Assembly (NCBI RefSeq): GCF_005938645.2
Contig: NZ_CP042171.1
Coordinates: 558,001 to 622,000 of the forward strand
From: Pedobacter sp. KBS0701
Lineage (GTDB): Bacteria; Bacteroidota; Bacteroidia; Sphingobacteriales; Sphingobacteriaceae
Direction: 5' to 3'
DNA: 64,000 bases
The translations under genes were made by a program, and so were the position numbers. Below are positions 44,932 to 54,972 of the stretch, one piece after another. Under the pieces are notes generated by a model, which was not told where the DNA came from, did no database searches, and worked only from the letters and a program-made list of their open reading frames with translations. The stretch's first letter is position 1; each line of letters starts with the position of its first letter.

Positions 44932-47331
44932 ATGAAAATATCATATAACTGGTTAAAACAATTCGTACAAATTGATAAAACACCTCAGGAACTTTCGTTA
45001 ATCCTTACCAACGTTGGTTTAGAAGTAGAAAGTGTAGAAAAAGTGCAGCCTGTTGTGGGCGGTTTAGAGGGTTTGGTCATCGGCGAAGTATTAACCTGTG
45101 TTCAGCATCCCAATGCTGATCGTTTGCGCATTACTACGGTTAATGTTGGCGGTAAAGAAAACCTGCAGATTGTATGCGGTGCTCCAAATGTAGGCGCCGG
45201 GCAAAAAGTAGTAGTAGCCACAGTAGGTACAACGGTATATCCTTTAGAAGGAGAACCTTTTAAAATCAAAGAATCAAAAATCAGGGGAGAACTTTCTCAG
45301 GGAATGATCTGTGCCGAAGATGAAATTGGTTTGGGTAAATCGCATGATGGGATTATGATCCTTGCCGAAGATACCGAAATAGGTATCCGTGCAAAAGATC
45401 ATTTCAAAATGGATGATGATTTTGTTTTCGAAATCGGATTAACACCAAACCGTGCCGATGCGGCTTCACATTTGGGTGTGGCGAGAGATTTAGCGGCTTA
45501 TTTCAGAAGTGAATATGAAATGCCTGATCTTTCTGCTTTCAAAACCGATAACGAGAATCTTGTGATTCCGGTAGAGGTAGAAGATTTGGCTGCCTGCCCG
45601 CGTTATAGCAGTTTAACCATTTCGGGTGTTACCGTACAAGAATCGCCAGACTGGTTAAAAGATAAATTAAAGGTAATTGGTTTACGCCCGATCAACAATG
45701 TGGTTGATATTACCAATTATGTGCTTCATGGTTTAGGTCAGCCGCTACATGCTTTCGATGCTGATAAAATTAGTGGTGGAAAAGTAATCGTGAAAAAAGT
45801 TGCTGAAGGTACTCCTTTTGTAACCCTTGATGATGTTGAACGTAAACTAAGTGCTGATGATTTAATGATCTGCAATGCCGAAACTCCAATGTGTATTGCA
45901 GGTGTTTTTGGAGGGAAATCATCAGGTGTGGATGCCAATACTAAAAATATCTTTTTAGAAAGTGCTTACTTCAATTCCGTTTCTGTTCGTAAAACATCGA
46001 AAAGACATGGTTTAAAAACTGATGCCTCTTTCCGTTACGAGCGGGGTACCGATCCGGAGATTACAGTTACTGCCTTAAAATACGCGGCTTTATTGATTAA
46101 AGAATTAGCAGGTGGTGAAATTTCATCCTCAATTTCTGACATTTATCCAAATCCTATCAAACCGTTCGAATTTGAAGTAAGTTATACCAATATCAATAAA
46201 TTAATCGGTGCAAATATCCCTTCAGCCGAAATCAAACACATTATTACCGCTTTGGGTATTTCGGCAACCAATACTTCTGATGATACTTTAGCTTTAAGAG
46301 TACCATCGTTTAAGGTGGATGTAACACGCGAGTGCGACATTACAGAAGAGGTATTACGTATTTACGGTTATGATAATATCGAAATCCCTTCAAAGGTAAA
46401 TGCATCGCTTTCTTATAGCATTAAGCCCGAAAAAGAAAATACGCATAATGTAATTGCAGATATGCTCACTTCAAATGGCTATGCTGAAATTATGTGTAAT
46501 TCGTTGACTAAATCAGCTTATTCCAAAAATTTAGATGAAGCGGTATTTATTTTAAATCCCTTAAGCAGCGATCTAAATGTAATGCGTCAGAATTTATTGA
46601 TGCCTGCTTTAGAAAGTGTAGCTTACAACCAGAACCGTAAAAATGCGGATGTGAAGTTTTACGAATTCGGTAAAACATATCATTTAATCGATGAGCAGTA
46701 TGTAGAGCGCCCAAGGTTGTTATTGTTGATTTCGGGAGCTAAACAAAGCGAGCAATGGAACCACAATGCTAAACCGGCTACTTTCTATAATTTAAAATCA
46801 GCAGTGGATGCCATTGTATCACGTTTGGGTATTACAAGCTATCAGTCTGACGATTTAAACGATGAAAACTTTGCTTACGGAATCAAATATTTCCGTGGAG
46901 ATAAAACCCTGGTAAGTTTCGGTGCGGCTTCAAAAGCCGACCGCAAAGTGGCTGATGTAAATGCTGAGGTATTTTATGCTGATTTCGATTGGGCAACCTT
47001 ATTAGATATTGTAAGGAAAAATAAAATCGTACACAGAGATGTTTCTAAATACCCGCAGGTTCGTCGCGATCTTTCATTGTTGATTGATCAAAATGTAACC
47101 TTCGATACCTTAAAGGGTATTGCATTTAAAACCGATAAAAAGCTGATCAAGGAAGTTGGTGTATTCGATGTATATGTTGGTGATAAATTACCAGAGGGGA
47201 AAAAATCGTATGCCTTAAATTTTATTTTGCAGGATGAGGAACAAACCCTAACCGATAAGCAGATTGAGCATACCATGCAGAAACTAATCGCGAATTTAAC
47301 GGCACAAGCTGGTGCAGAAATTAGGAAATAA
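44932..47331 (+). CDS. pheT: Phenylalanyl-tRNA synthetase beta subunit
   Basis: The product is 799 residues from ATG 44932 (MKISYNWLKQFV), the usual start of bacterial PheT. Domains in order: EMAP-like tRNA-binding (about 40-150, with NADRLRITTVNVG), B3/B4 (200-400), B5 (400-480), core catalytic-like fold (480-690) and FDX-ACB anticodon-binding end (about 710-799). With PheS (not in this window) it charges tRNA-Phe. Two tRNA-Phe genes occur 41 kb away, with no evident link. Confidence 0.97.
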   Translation: MKISYNWLKQFVQIDKTPQELSLILTNVGLEVESVEKVQPVVGGLEGLVIGEVLTCVQHPNADRLRITTVNVGGKENLQIVCGAPNVGAGQKVVVATVGTTVYPLEGEPFKIKESKIRGELSQGMICAEDEIGLGKSHDGIMILAEDTEIGIRAKDHFKMDDDFVFEIGLTPNRADAASHLGVARDLAAYFRSEYEMPDLSAFKTDNENLVIPVEVEDLAACPRYSSLTISGVTVQESPDWLKDKLKVIGLRPINNVVDITNYVLHGLGQPLHAFDADKISGGKVIVKKVAEGTPFVTLDDVERKLSADDLMICNAETPMCIAGVFGGKSSGVDANTKNIFLESAYFNSVSVRKTSKRHGLKTDASFRYERGTDPEITVTALKYAALLIKELAGGEISSSISDIYPNPIKPFEFEVSYTNINKLIGANIPSAEIKHIITALGISATNTSDDTLALRVPSFKVDVTRECDITEEVLRIYGYDNIEIPSKVNASLSYSIKPEKENTHNVIADMLTSNGYAEIMCNSLTKSAYSKNLDEAVFILNPLSSDLNVMRQNLLMPALESVAYNQNRKNADVKFYEFGKTYHLIDEQYVERPRLLLLISGAKQSEQWNHNAKPATFYNLKSAVDAIVSRLGITSYQSDDLNDENFAYGIKYFRGDKTLVSFGAASKADRKVADVNAEVFYADFDWATLLDIVRKNKIVHRDVSKYPQVRRDLSLLIDQNVTFDTLKGIAFKTDKKLIKEVGVFDVYVGDKLPEGKKSYALNFILQDEEQTLTDKQIEHTMQKLIANLTAQAGAEIRK

Positions 47332-47362
47332 AATATAAATTCGTATTTTTAGAAATAAATTC

Positions 47363-47653
47363 ATGGCTTCTGTTGCAGATCAGTTAGATAAGGTATTACA
47401 AAAAACAGCTCAGGTAATTGAGTTATGTAATGCGCTACAGGAAGAAAATGATTTATTAAAGCTTGAAAATCAATCGTTAAAAGTAGCACTTGATACGGCG
47501 AAGAGCAAAAATGTAGAACTTGATGAAAAATTAAGGGTTACAAAATTGGCTAAAAGTATAGAGGGGACAAGTGAAAAATCGCTTGACATTAAACAAAAAA
47601 TTAACGATTTTGTGCGGGAGATTGATAAGAGTATTGCATTATTAAAAAAATAA
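47363..47653 (+). CDS. Small coiled-coil protein next to ZapA (ZapB-like in position and form)
   Basis: The 96-residue protein is almost wholly predicted coiled coil: VIELCNALQEENDLLKLENQ with hydrophobic positions in heptads, then a Lys-rich tail. It is encoded 33 bases upstream of zapA. ZapB of E. coli is a similar short coiled coil that binds ZapA, but sequence identity cannot be judged by eye, so only position and shape support a divisome role. Confidence 0.75.
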   Translation: MASVADQLDKVLQKTAQVIELCNALQEENDLLKLENQSLKVALDTAKSKNVELDEKLRVTKLAKSIEGTSEKSLDIKQKINDFVREIDKSIALLKK

Positions 47654-47686
47654 TGATGCAAAGAAATCAGAAACTAAGCTAAACAA

Positions 47687-47977
47687 ATGGGAGAAATCTC
47701 GATTAAAATAACCATTTCCGACCGCATTTATCCACTAAAGGTAAATATGGAAGAGGAAGAAATTGTGAGACGGGCAGCAAAAATGATCAATGAGCGCATA
47801 AAAGATTATCAGGATAATTATGCGGTTAGAGATAAGCAGGACCTTCTTTCTATGGCTGTGTTGCACTATGCAACAGCTGTATTGAGAACAGAAAACAAAG
47901 TACAAAACCAGGATACTGCTGTTGCCGATAAAGTTGAAGAATTGGATGTTTTACTCAATAATTTCTTTTCAAAATAA
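47687..47977 (+). CDS. zapA: Cell division protein ZapA
   Basis: The 96-residue protein has the ZapA globular head (ISIKITISDRIYPLKV, then EEEEIVRRAAKMINERI) and a C-terminal helix that dimerises. ZapA crosslinks FtsZ protofilaments at the division site. It follows the coiled-coil gene and precedes the 6S-like RNA and rny. Confidence 0.92.
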   Translation: MGEISIKITISDRIYPLKVNMEEEEIVRRAAKMINERIKDYQDNYAVRDKQDLLSMAVLHYATAVLRTENKVQNQDTAVADKVEELDVLLNNFFSK

Positions 47978-48001
47978 GGTTCGTTCTTTCGGCAATTCGT
48001 C

Positions 48002-48022
48002 ACGCTGAACTTGTTTCAGCGT
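48002..48022. repeat. REP-like hairpin, class 3
   Basis: ACGCTGAA (48002-48009) pairs with TTCAGCGT (48015-48022). The surrounding GTCACGCTGAACTTGTTTCAG resembles intergenic REP elements common in Bacteroidota. Confidence 0.6.
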
Positions 48023-48094
48023 CTGTTAATAAGATCCTGAAATAAATCCAATAGTTATCGGATCAGGGACGGTGCCAATATTTAGCATAAAAAC

Positions 48095-48270
48095 ATAGCC
48101 GCGGCTAGTTTTTGAGTTTCAAATTTTATAAAACTTAACACTTCAATATCTATAGGGTTAAGAGGGCGTATTTCATCTGCTATGGCACCTGAAAATGGCT
48201 TAAACCCTAATTATGCTTAGTTGAGGTTTAAAATGTATGAGACTTTAAAAATTAGTTGCGGTTTTTTTTT
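48095..48270 (+). ncRNA. ssrS: Structured RNA, probable 6S RNA (6S-Flavo type)
   Basis: A 15-pair closing helix joins CCGCGGCTAGTTTTT (48099-48113) with AAAAATTAGTTGCGG (48247-48261), using G-U pairs. It is extended by AGTTTC (48115-48120) with GAGACT (48239-48244). An inner 10-pair helix joins TAGGGTTAAG (48153-48162) with CTTAAACCCTA (48199-48209), leaving a large internal bulge, the 6S layout. The 3' strand runs straight into a 9-T tract, so the helix doubles as a terminator. It lies between zapA and rny. The 6S RNA of many bacteria lies next to zapA, and Bacteroidota have the 6S-Flavo class. The identity is inferred from shape and place. Confidence 0.65.
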
Positions 48271-48284
48271 ACATAAAAAACAAA

Positions 48285-49856
48285 ATGGAAATAGTTGAAA
48301 TATTAGGATACGTATTTGCCGTAATAGCGGGTATAGCTATCGGAGTAGTGGTAGGAAGATTCCTCCTGCGTAACTTGCTTAAACAGCAGGAAGTTGCCGC
48401 ACAAAATAAAGTGAAAAAGATTTTAAAAGATGCAGAAAACAATGCAGAAATCTTAAAAAAGAATAAACTTTTAGAAGCAAAAGAAAAGTTTTTGCAAATG
48501 AAAGCGGAGCATGAGCAAGAAGTGAATGCCAAAAACAATAACATTAACCAACGCGAAAACACCATGAAGCAGAAAGAGCAATCGGTGAACCAGCGCATGG
48601 AAAACTTCAATAAAAAAGAACAGGAACTGGATAAGCAAAAAGCTAATCTTGAAAAACAAACCGATCTTGCTGTAAAGAAACAAGAAGAAGTAGAAGTATT
48701 AAAAAATCAGCACCTTAAACAATTAGAAACCATCGCTGGTCTTTCTGCGGAAGAAGCGAAAGAACAATTGGTAGAAAACCTGAAACAAGAAGCCCGTACC
48801 CAGGCCATGATGCAGGTGAAGGATATTGTTGATGAAGCCAAATTAACAGCGAGCAAAGAAGCTAAAAAAGTGGTTATCCAAACCATTCAACGTACCGCTA
48901 CAGAGGCTGCTATTGAAAATTCTGTGTCTATATTCCATATCGAAAGCGACGAGATTAAAGGACGCGTTATTGGTAGAGAAGGTAGAAATATCCGTGCTTT
49001 AGAAGCTGCAACCGGTATTGAGATTATTGTGGATGACACACCGGAAGCCATTATTTTATCAGGTTTCGACCCGGTAAGAAGAGAAATAGCCCGCCTGGCT
49101 TTACACCGTTTGGTAACAGATGGTCGTATCCACCCGGCACGTATTGAAGAAATTGTAGCGAAGACCAAAAAACAGATCGAAGACGAAATTGTAGAGATTG
49201 GTGAACGTACCGTGATCGATTTAGGTATTCACGGTTTACACCCTGAGCTGATCCGTATGGTTGGCCGTATGCGTTACCGTTCATCTTACGGACAAAACTT
49301 GTTACATCACTCTCGTGAGGTAGCTAATTTCTGTGCAACAATGGCTGCAGAATTAGGCTTAAATGCTAAAATGGCTAAACGTGCAGGTCTATTACACGAT
49401 ATAGGTAAAGTGCCAGATGATAATCCGGAATTGCCACATGCAATTTTAGGTATGCAACTGGCCGAAAAATATAAAGAACACCCTGAAATTTGTAATGCTA
49501 TTGGTGCCCACCACGATGAAATTGAGATGACTTCGATGATCTCTCCAATAGTACAGGCTTGTGATGCGATCTCTGGCGCTCGCCCGGGTGCACGTCGTGA
49601 GGTGGTAGAAAGTTATATTAAACGCCTTAAAGATTTAGAAGAACTCGCTTTATCTTACCCAGGTGTGGAAAAAACTTTCGCCATTCAAGCCGGTAGAGAA
49701 TTACGTGTAATTGTAGAAAGCGAACGCATTACCGATGCGCAGGCAGAACTTTTAGCTGCTGATATTTCGACACGTATCCAAACCGAAATGACTTATCCGG
49801 GGCAGATTAAGGTTACTGTAATCAGGGAAACCCGTTCTGTAGCATTTGCTAAATAA
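48285..49856 (+). CDS. rny: Ribonuclease Y
   Basis: The 523-residue protein has an N-terminal membrane helix (about 4-28), a long coiled coil (about 30-190), a KH domain with [18 protein letters not shown] (about 228-245) and an HD domain with HSREVAN and [10 protein letters not shown] (near 345-370). RNase Y starts mRNA decay with endonucleolytic cuts at the membrane. It starts 15 bases after the 6S-like RNA's terminator tract, so its promoter must lie within or upstream of that RNA, or expression depends on readthrough. Confidence 0.96.
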   Translation: MEIVEILGYVFAVIAGIAIGVVVGRFLLRNLLKQQEVAAQNKVKKILKDAENNAEILKKNKLLEAKEKFLQMKAEHEQEVNAKNNNINQRENTMKQKEQSVNQRMENFNKKEQELDKQKANLEKQTDLAVKKQEEVEVLKNQHLKQLETIAGLSAEEAKEQLVENLKQEARTQAMMQVKDIVDEAKLTASKEAKKVVIQTIQRTATEAAIENSVSIFHIESDEIKGRVIGREGRNIRALEAATGIEIIVDDTPEAIILSGFDPVRREIARLALHRLVTDGRIHPARIEEIVAKTKKQIEDEIVEIGERTVIDLGIHGLHPELIRMVGRMRYRSSYGQNLLHHSREVANFCATMAAELGLNAKMAKRAGLLHDIGKVPDDNPELPHAILGMQLAEKYKEHPEICNAIGAHHDEIEMTSMISPIVQACDAISGARPGARREVVESYIKRLKDLEELALSYPGVEKTFAIQAGRELRVIVESERITDAQAELLAADISTRIQTEMTYPGQIKVTVIRETRSVAFAK

Positions 49857-49904
49857 TGATTAAGAGACCAAACCTATAAGGTCTCTAAGATTAAACAATA
49901 TAGT

Positions 49905-49935
49905 AAGCGATGGAATATCCATCGCTTTTTTTATT
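49905..49935 (+). terminator. Terminator of rny
   Basis: AAGCGATGGA pairs with TCCATCGCTT over a 3-base loop, then Ts. A weaker GAGACC/GGTCTC hairpin lies just before it (49864-49886). Confidence 0.85.
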
Positions 49936-49943
49936 TTTACATA

Positions 49944-50459
49944 ATGAGCAAGCAAACCATTCAAATTGAACCAAAGAGACCTGTAGATGTGCTTTTTGAT
50001 AAGTACGCCGAAAGTCACCAAAACCCGACTAACAAACTGGTACACTGGATTTGTGTGCCGTTGATCGTATTCAGTTTATTGGGTTTAATCTGGCAGATTC
50101 CTTTTCCGCATCTCGGTTTTCTGGGCAGTTATAATGGGTTCTTTAACTGGGCTTCGTTCCTTTTGGCCTTTAGCTTGTATTATTATTTTACTTTATCACC
50201 CGTATTGTTTTTCATGATGATCTGGGTTGTGGGTTTAATGAGTTACATCATCGTAAAAATTGAGCAGGCGGTAGGCTTAGGAAGTGGAGCAGCTTATGCT
50301 ATTTATGCCGCAATATTTGTTGCGGCCTGGGTTGGTCAGTTTGTTGGTCATAAAATTGAAGGAAAGAAACCATCATTTCTGGATGATGTTAAGTTCCTGT
50401 TAATTGGACCGATCTGGTTATTGCACTTCATTTGCAGGAAAACGGGGATTAAATATTAG
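49944..50459 (+). CDS. DUF962 / Mpo1-like membrane protein
   Basis: The 171-residue protein begins with the family N-terminus (PKRPVDVLFDKYAESHQN, then NKLVHWICVP) and has about four membrane helices. The C-terminal WVGQFVGHKIEGKKPSFLDD and a His-containing GPIWLLHF stretch hold the conserved histidines. Yeast Mpo1 is an iron-dependent dioxygenase in alpha-oxidation of hydroxy-fatty acids from sphingolipids, and Sphingobacteriaceae make sphingolipids, so a similar role is plausible though inferred. Confidence 0.88.
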   Translation: MSKQTIQIEPKRPVDVLFDKYAESHQNPTNKLVHWICVPLIVFSLLGLIWQIPFPHLGFLGSYNGFFNWASFLLAFSLYYYFTLSPVLFFMMIWVVGLMSYIIVKIEQAVGLGSGAAYAIYAAIFVAAWVGQFVGHKIEGKKPSFLDDVKFLLIGPIWLLHFICRKTGIKY

Positions 50460-50542
50460 GATCGAAATGTTGTTAACTCAGAATTAACCTTAAGGTAAAC
50501 AAACCTTAATTAACATCTAACCTGAAGTTAACACTGTGGTAA

Positions 50543-50550
50543 TAATTTTG
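50543..50550 (+). promoter_or_regulatory. Minus-7 box of the TonB-dependent receptor gene
   Basis: TAATTTTG, 22 bases before TTG 50572, supports that start over the GTG at 50536. Confidence 0.5.
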
Positions 50551-50571
50551 CCCTTATCAAATAAAGGCAAA

Positions 50572-53364
50572 TTGGAATTACTAAACTCTTTTAAAAGAGC
50601 GGCACTTACTGTGTTCGCTTTGACGATGAGCATACTTTCGTATGCACAAACTGGAAAAATTTCCGGAACAGTTACCGATAAAAAAACGGGAGAAACCTTA
50701 ATTGGGGTAACGGTTAAAATAGCTGGGACCACCAAAGGTGTTTCTACCGATATAGAAGGAAGGTACGCTATTGGTGGATTAACTGCCGGAAAATATACCT
50801 TGAATTTATCTTATGTAGGTTACACATCTAAGAATGTAAGTGACATTCAGGTTTCAGGTAATCAGTCAACTATTGTAAACTTAATTTTAGAAGAAGCGGG
50901 GGGAGCAAATTTAGGTGATGTAACAATCACGGCCTCAGTTAAACAAGAATCCGTGAATTCTTTGTACGCTTCACAAAAAAATAGTACTCGGATCTCAAGC
51001 GGTATAACGGCAGATCAGATTAGAAAATCGCCTGATAAGAACACTTCTGAAGTTTTAAAAAGGGTAAGTGGAGCAAGTATTCAAGACGGAAAATTTCTAG
51101 TTATTAGAGGTTTATCTGATCGTTATAATGTTGCGCTAATCAATAATTCCTTGTTGCCTAGTACAGAACCTGATAAACGAGCATTCTCTTTTGATATCAT
51201 TCCTTCTAATATGATTGATAAAATTGTGATAAACAAAACTGCAACCCCTGATTTACCAGGAGACTTTGCTGGCGGTGTTACGCAAGTGGTCACAAAAGAC
51301 ATACCTGATAGTAAATTCATCAACTTTGCTGTTTCAACAGGATATAATACCCAATCAACTTTTAAAGATTTTTATTCGAACGAAAGGAACAGTACTGACT
51401 TTTTAGGGTTTGATGATGGAACCAGAAGTTTGCCGACAAATTTTCCTAGTACCAGGGGTGCGTATAACGGAGGGTCAACAAATCTTAGGATAGCCAATTC
51501 GAAATTGTTTCCTAATCTTTACGCTGAAAGAAAATATACCGCTTTACCTATGCAGAACTACCAGTTTACATGGGGTAATGTTGCCAAATTTAAAAACGAA
51601 GGTACCTTTGGAAGTATAATTTCACTAAACTACAGGAGAGAGCAAAACCAAAGAATTGCAGAACGTGAAGCTTTTGATGGTATCAATTTTATAAATAAAT
51701 ATCAGGATTTAAATTATAGATACAATGTAGCTTTGGGTGGACTTGCTAACTTTTCATATAAAATTAGAAAGAATAAAATTTCATTAAAAAACTTATTTAA
51801 TCAATCATTTGAAGATAGTTACATAAACAGAAATGGGTTTATAAATCAAAATACAGATATCAGGTATACCTCTTCAGAGGTAAATCAAAAATCACTATTA
51901 AGTTCTCAATTAGAGGGCGAACATCAGTTGGGTGAGAAAAACATTAAGCTAGACTGGAATTTAAACTATGCTTTAATTAAAAGAGAACAGCCAGATTTAC
52001 GTACAATTATGTATGGTAGTATTCAGAATTCTAACTCACCCTTTAGTTTAATTGATGATAATACTAAAAGATTTTTCTCTGACTTAAACGAAAACAATTA
52101 CGGTGGTAGTGCATCATTAAGCATACCTGTTAATCTTTTTAGCAAAAAAGGCACGTTCAAATTTGGCGGGTTAAAACAAGTAAGAGATAGAGATTTTGAT
52201 GCAAGAATTTTTCTATATACACCAGCTAGCTCAAGTGAATTTGATGCTAGTAAATTAATCCTTCCAAAAGAAAGTATTTTCGCCACAAGCAACATTTCAC
52301 GAAATGGGTTTGTACTGGATGAAATTACAAATAACCAAGATAGTTATACTGGGAAAACAGATTTAAACGCTGGTTATTTAATGCTTGATCAAGCACTCGC
52401 TGAAAAAGTCCGCTTAATTTTAGGAGCAAGAGTTGAAGGCTATAAGCAAACCATTGATGCTCTGAATAGTACAGGACAAAAAAGATCTTATAAGAAAGAT
52501 TTTTTTGATGTACTTCCATCATTAAATTTGACATATAGCTTAAATGAAAAGTCTAATTTCAGACTTTCTGGTTCAAGAACTGTAACCAGACCTGAGCTTA
52601 GAGAATTAGCGCCATTTGTTTTTGTTAACCAAGAAGAAGGTGTTCAAATTGCTGGTAATCCTGAATTAGTAAGAAGCCAGAATACAAACGCTGATATCCG
52701 ATATGAATACTATCCATCTCCTGGTGAGGCAGTAACATTGTCTGTTTTTTATAAAAACTTCCAGAATCCAATAGAGCAGGTAACAGATGGTTCCTCCACA
52801 GCTGATAATTTAAAATTTAGTTATCAAAATGCAGATAAAGCTTATACATATGGGTTTGAGTTAGATGTTCGCAAGAAGCTGAATTTCTTGTCAGACGCCA
52901 GTTGGTTAGAAAATTTTATCGCTTTTGCAAACTTTACCTATTTAAAATCAGAAGTACAATCGAGTATCCCGGGTTTCCAAACCAGACAACTACAGGGGCT
53001 GTCTCCATTTTTGATCAATGCAGGTTTACAGTACAACTCACCGAAAACCGGTTTATCAATAAGCACACTATATAATAGAATAGGAGATAGAATAGGAAAA
53101 GTAGGTAATGAATCCGTTCCTAATATTTATGAAAAAGGTCGTGATGTATTTGATTTTCAGATCTCTAAAAAAGTATTAAAAAATAAAGGTGAAATTAAAT
53201 TGAATGTTTCTGATATTCTCAATCAATCAAATATATCATATTTAAACTTCGGGCCAAATAACAAAACATACAACAGAGCTGATGATGCTGTCTACTACAG
53301 TTATAAGAGTGGTACAAATTTCACACTAGGCTTTAGTTATAACTTAGATTTTAAAAATAAATAA
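50572..53364 (+). CDS. TonB-dependent receptor with carboxypeptidase-regulatory N-domain
   Basis: The product is about 930 residues from TTG 50572 (start LELLNSFKRAALTVF), giving a clean signal peptide that ends SILSYAQ. The GTG at 50536 lies before the promoter box. The N-domain (GKISGTVTDKKTGETLIGV) is followed by a plug with LVIRGLSDRYNVALINNSLL and a beta-barrel with NFRLSGSRTVTRPELRELAP, ending in a Phe-Lys-Asn-Lys-type tail. It imports a ligand across the outer membrane using TonB energy. A beta-helix lipoprotein is encoded 73 bases downstream, a recurring pair in Bacteroidota. The ligand is unknown. Confidence 0.9.
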   Translation: MELLNSFKRAALTVFALTMSILSYAQTGKISGTVTDKKTGETLIGVTVKIAGTTKGVSTDIEGRYAIGGLTAGKYTLNLSYVGYTSKNVSDIQVSGNQSTIVNLILEEAGGANLGDVTITASVKQESVNSLYASQKNSTRISSGITADQIRKSPDKNTSEVLKRVSGASIQDGKFLVIRGLSDRYNVALINNSLLPSTEPDKRAFSFDIIPSNMIDKIVINKTATPDLPGDFAGGVTQVVTKDIPDSKFINFAVSTGYNTQSTFKDFYSNERNSTDFLGFDDGTRSLPTNFPSTRGAYNGGSTNLRIANSKLFPNLYAERKYTALPMQNYQFTWGNVAKFKNEGTFGSIISLNYRREQNQRIAEREAFDGINFINKYQDLNYRYNVALGGLANFSYKIRKNKISLKNLFNQSFEDSYINRNGFINQNTDIRYTSSEVNQKSLLSSQLEGEHQLGEKNIKLDWNLNYALIKREQPDLRTIMYGSIQNSNSPFSLIDDNTKRFFSDLNENNYGGSASLSIPVNLFSKKGTFKFGGLKQVRDRDFDARIFLYTPASSSEFDASKLILPKESIFATSNISRNGFVLDEITNNQDSYTGKTDLNAGYLMLDQALAEKVRLILGARVEGYKQTIDALNSTGQKRSYKKDFFDVLPSLNLTYSLNEKSNFRLSGSRTVTRPELRELAPFVFVNQEEGVQIAGNPELVRSQNTNADIRYEYYPSPGEAVTLSVFYKNFQNPIEQVTDGSSTADNLKFSYQNADKAYTYGFELDVRKKLNFLSDASWLENFIAFANFTYLKSEVQSSIPGFQTRQLQGLSPFLINAGLQYNSPKTGLSISTLYNRIGDRIGKVGNESVPNIYEKGRDVFDFQISKKVLKNKGEIKLNVSDILNQSNISYLNFGPNNKTYNRADDAVYYSYKSGTNFTLGFSYNLDFKNK

Positions 53365-53437
53365 TTAATTAACAATAACTTAATCTGTGCTTTGTATTAA
53401 AAGTACCCAGGTTAATTTTCTTAAACAAAATTTGAAC

Positions 53438-54802
53438 ATGAAAAATTTTAAAGTATTATTAGCATCGTTATCGATTTTAGCTGTAACAATGTCTGCTTGT
53501 AAGAAAAACGATGGCGACCCGATTGTAGAGGAGCCAGCTGCACCAGAAACAATCCCAAGTAATGTAACTGCAAATAAAACGCTTACTGCAGATAGAGTGT
53601 GGATATTGAAAGGTGAGACTCACGTACAAAGCGGTGCGGTTCTTACTGTTGAAGCTGGAACGGTTATCAAAGGTGATTTATCTTCTAAAGGTGCTCTTGT
53701 AATTGATAAAGGAGCTAGAATTGAAGCGGTAGGTACTGTCGATAAGCCTATTGTTTTTACATCTGGTAGAGCAGCTGGAGATAGAAATCCAGGTGATTGG
53801 TCAGGTATTACAATCATTGGTAATGCACCAACCAATAGAACTTCGACATCTAATGTTGAGGGTGGTGTGACAGGAACTTTTGGTTTAGGCACTGTAGCTA
53901 ATGACAACTCGGGTACACTAAAGTATGTACGTGTAGAATATGCTGGTACTGCGTTTAGTTCTAACAATGAGGTAAACGCACTTAGCTTTTATGCAGTAGG
54001 TAATGGAACAACATTAGATCACATTCAGGTATCTTATGCAAAAGATGATGCTTTTGAATTCTTTGGTGGAACTGTTAACGGAAAATATTTAATTGCTTAC
54101 GGTACTTCTGATGATGATTTTGATTTCGACTTTGGCTATTCTGGAAAAATTCAGTTTGCTGTAAGCTATAAATTATCTGGTTTTTTTGATGCGGGCGATC
54201 AAAGTAATGGTATAGAATGTGATAACGAGCCAACAGTGCCAGCTGCTGGTCCTTCAGGACCTATTACGAAGCCAATTTTATCTAATTTTACCTTCGTTGG
54301 TACAAATGGAAATGATAACCCAGGATCTACCAATAACTTTGCTGCACGTTTTAGGAGAGGAACTAGATTCATTTTGAACAATTCTGTTTTATTAGGGTAT
54401 AAAGCTGCTGGATTCTCTTTAGAATCTTCTTATACTGCAGCAGACTATGTTTCTGGAGCTGCTACTTTTAAAAATAATTTAGTGCATGCAGTAGCTAATC
54501 CATATCAATCTTTTGATGCCGGTGCACAAAGTGTAATTACATCGGCTGCAATCAAAACCATGGCAGAAACAGAAGGTAATGTAACTTTAACTGCTGTTAC
54601 GGATGCAGGTTTAAAAGCTCCATTAACTGCTACAGCTCCAGACTTGATGCCTAATGCTGGTTCTGCTGCTTTAGCTGGGACATGGGTTAGTCCAGATGGC
54701 TCTTCGTTCTTCACGGCTGTGACTTATAGAGGCGCTTTCAGTGCAACTGACAATTGGACAACTGGCTGGACAAACTTTAATCCAGGTACTAAGGTTTACT
54801 AG
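53438..54802 (+). CDS. Right-handed beta-helix-like lipoprotein paired with the TonB receptor
   Basis: The product is 454 residues from ATG 53438 (MKNFKVLLASLSIL). The SPII signal has lipobox VTMSAC. Short imperfect repeats (VLTVEAGTVIKG, ALVIDKGARIEAVG, PIVFTSGRAAGDRN) have the turn pattern of a parallel beta-helix. Asp-rich stretches (YGTSDDDFDFDFGY) might bind Ca2+. It is encoded directly after the receptor and before a terminator, so the two form a transcription unit and may act as a surface-exposed binding partner. Automated annotations of the family as transporters have no visible basis here. Confidence 0.82.
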   Translation: MKNFKVLLASLSILAVTMSACKKNDGDPIVEEPAAPETIPSNVTANKTLTADRVWILKGETHVQSGAVLTVEAGTVIKGDLSSKGALVIDKGARIEAVGTVDKPIVFTSGRAAGDRNPGDWSGITIIGNAPTNRTSTSNVEGGVTGTFGLGTVANDNSGTLKYVRVEYAGTAFSSNNEVNALSFYAVGNGTTLDHIQVSYAKDDAFEFFGGTVNGKYLIAYGTSDDDFDFDFGYSGKIQFAVSYKLSGFFDAGDQSNGIECDNEPTVPAAGPSGPITKPILSNFTFVGTNGNDNPGSTNNFAARFRRGTRFILNNSVLLGYKAAGFSLESSYTAADYVSGAATFKNNLVHAVANPYQSFDAGAQSVITSAAIKTMAETEGNVTLTAVTDAGLKAPLTATAPDLMPNAGSAALAGTWVSPDGSSFFTAVTYRGAFSATDNWTTGWTNFNPGTKVY

Positions 54803-54821
54803 AATATAGTTAATTGTTTTG

Positions 54822-54861
54822 AAAAGGCCTGTGTCATTATTGATGACACAGGCCTTTTTTT
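54822..54861 (+). terminator. Terminator of the receptor/lipoprotein operon
   Basis: AAAAGGCCTGTGTCAT pairs with ATGACACAGGCCTTTT over a 5-base loop and is followed by Ts. Confidence 0.93.
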
Positions 54862-54972
54862 TCGTAATTAATATGCATAAATGTATTTTAAATTATCAAT
54901 GATAGTATAATTTAGTTTTCAACTTAATATATAGTTAATACTGGTTTAATTTTCATCATATATTTTTAGTTA

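Noticed and set aside
50536..50571. GTG start of the TonB receptor
   Set aside because: It precedes the TAATTTTG box and would push the signal peptide inwards.
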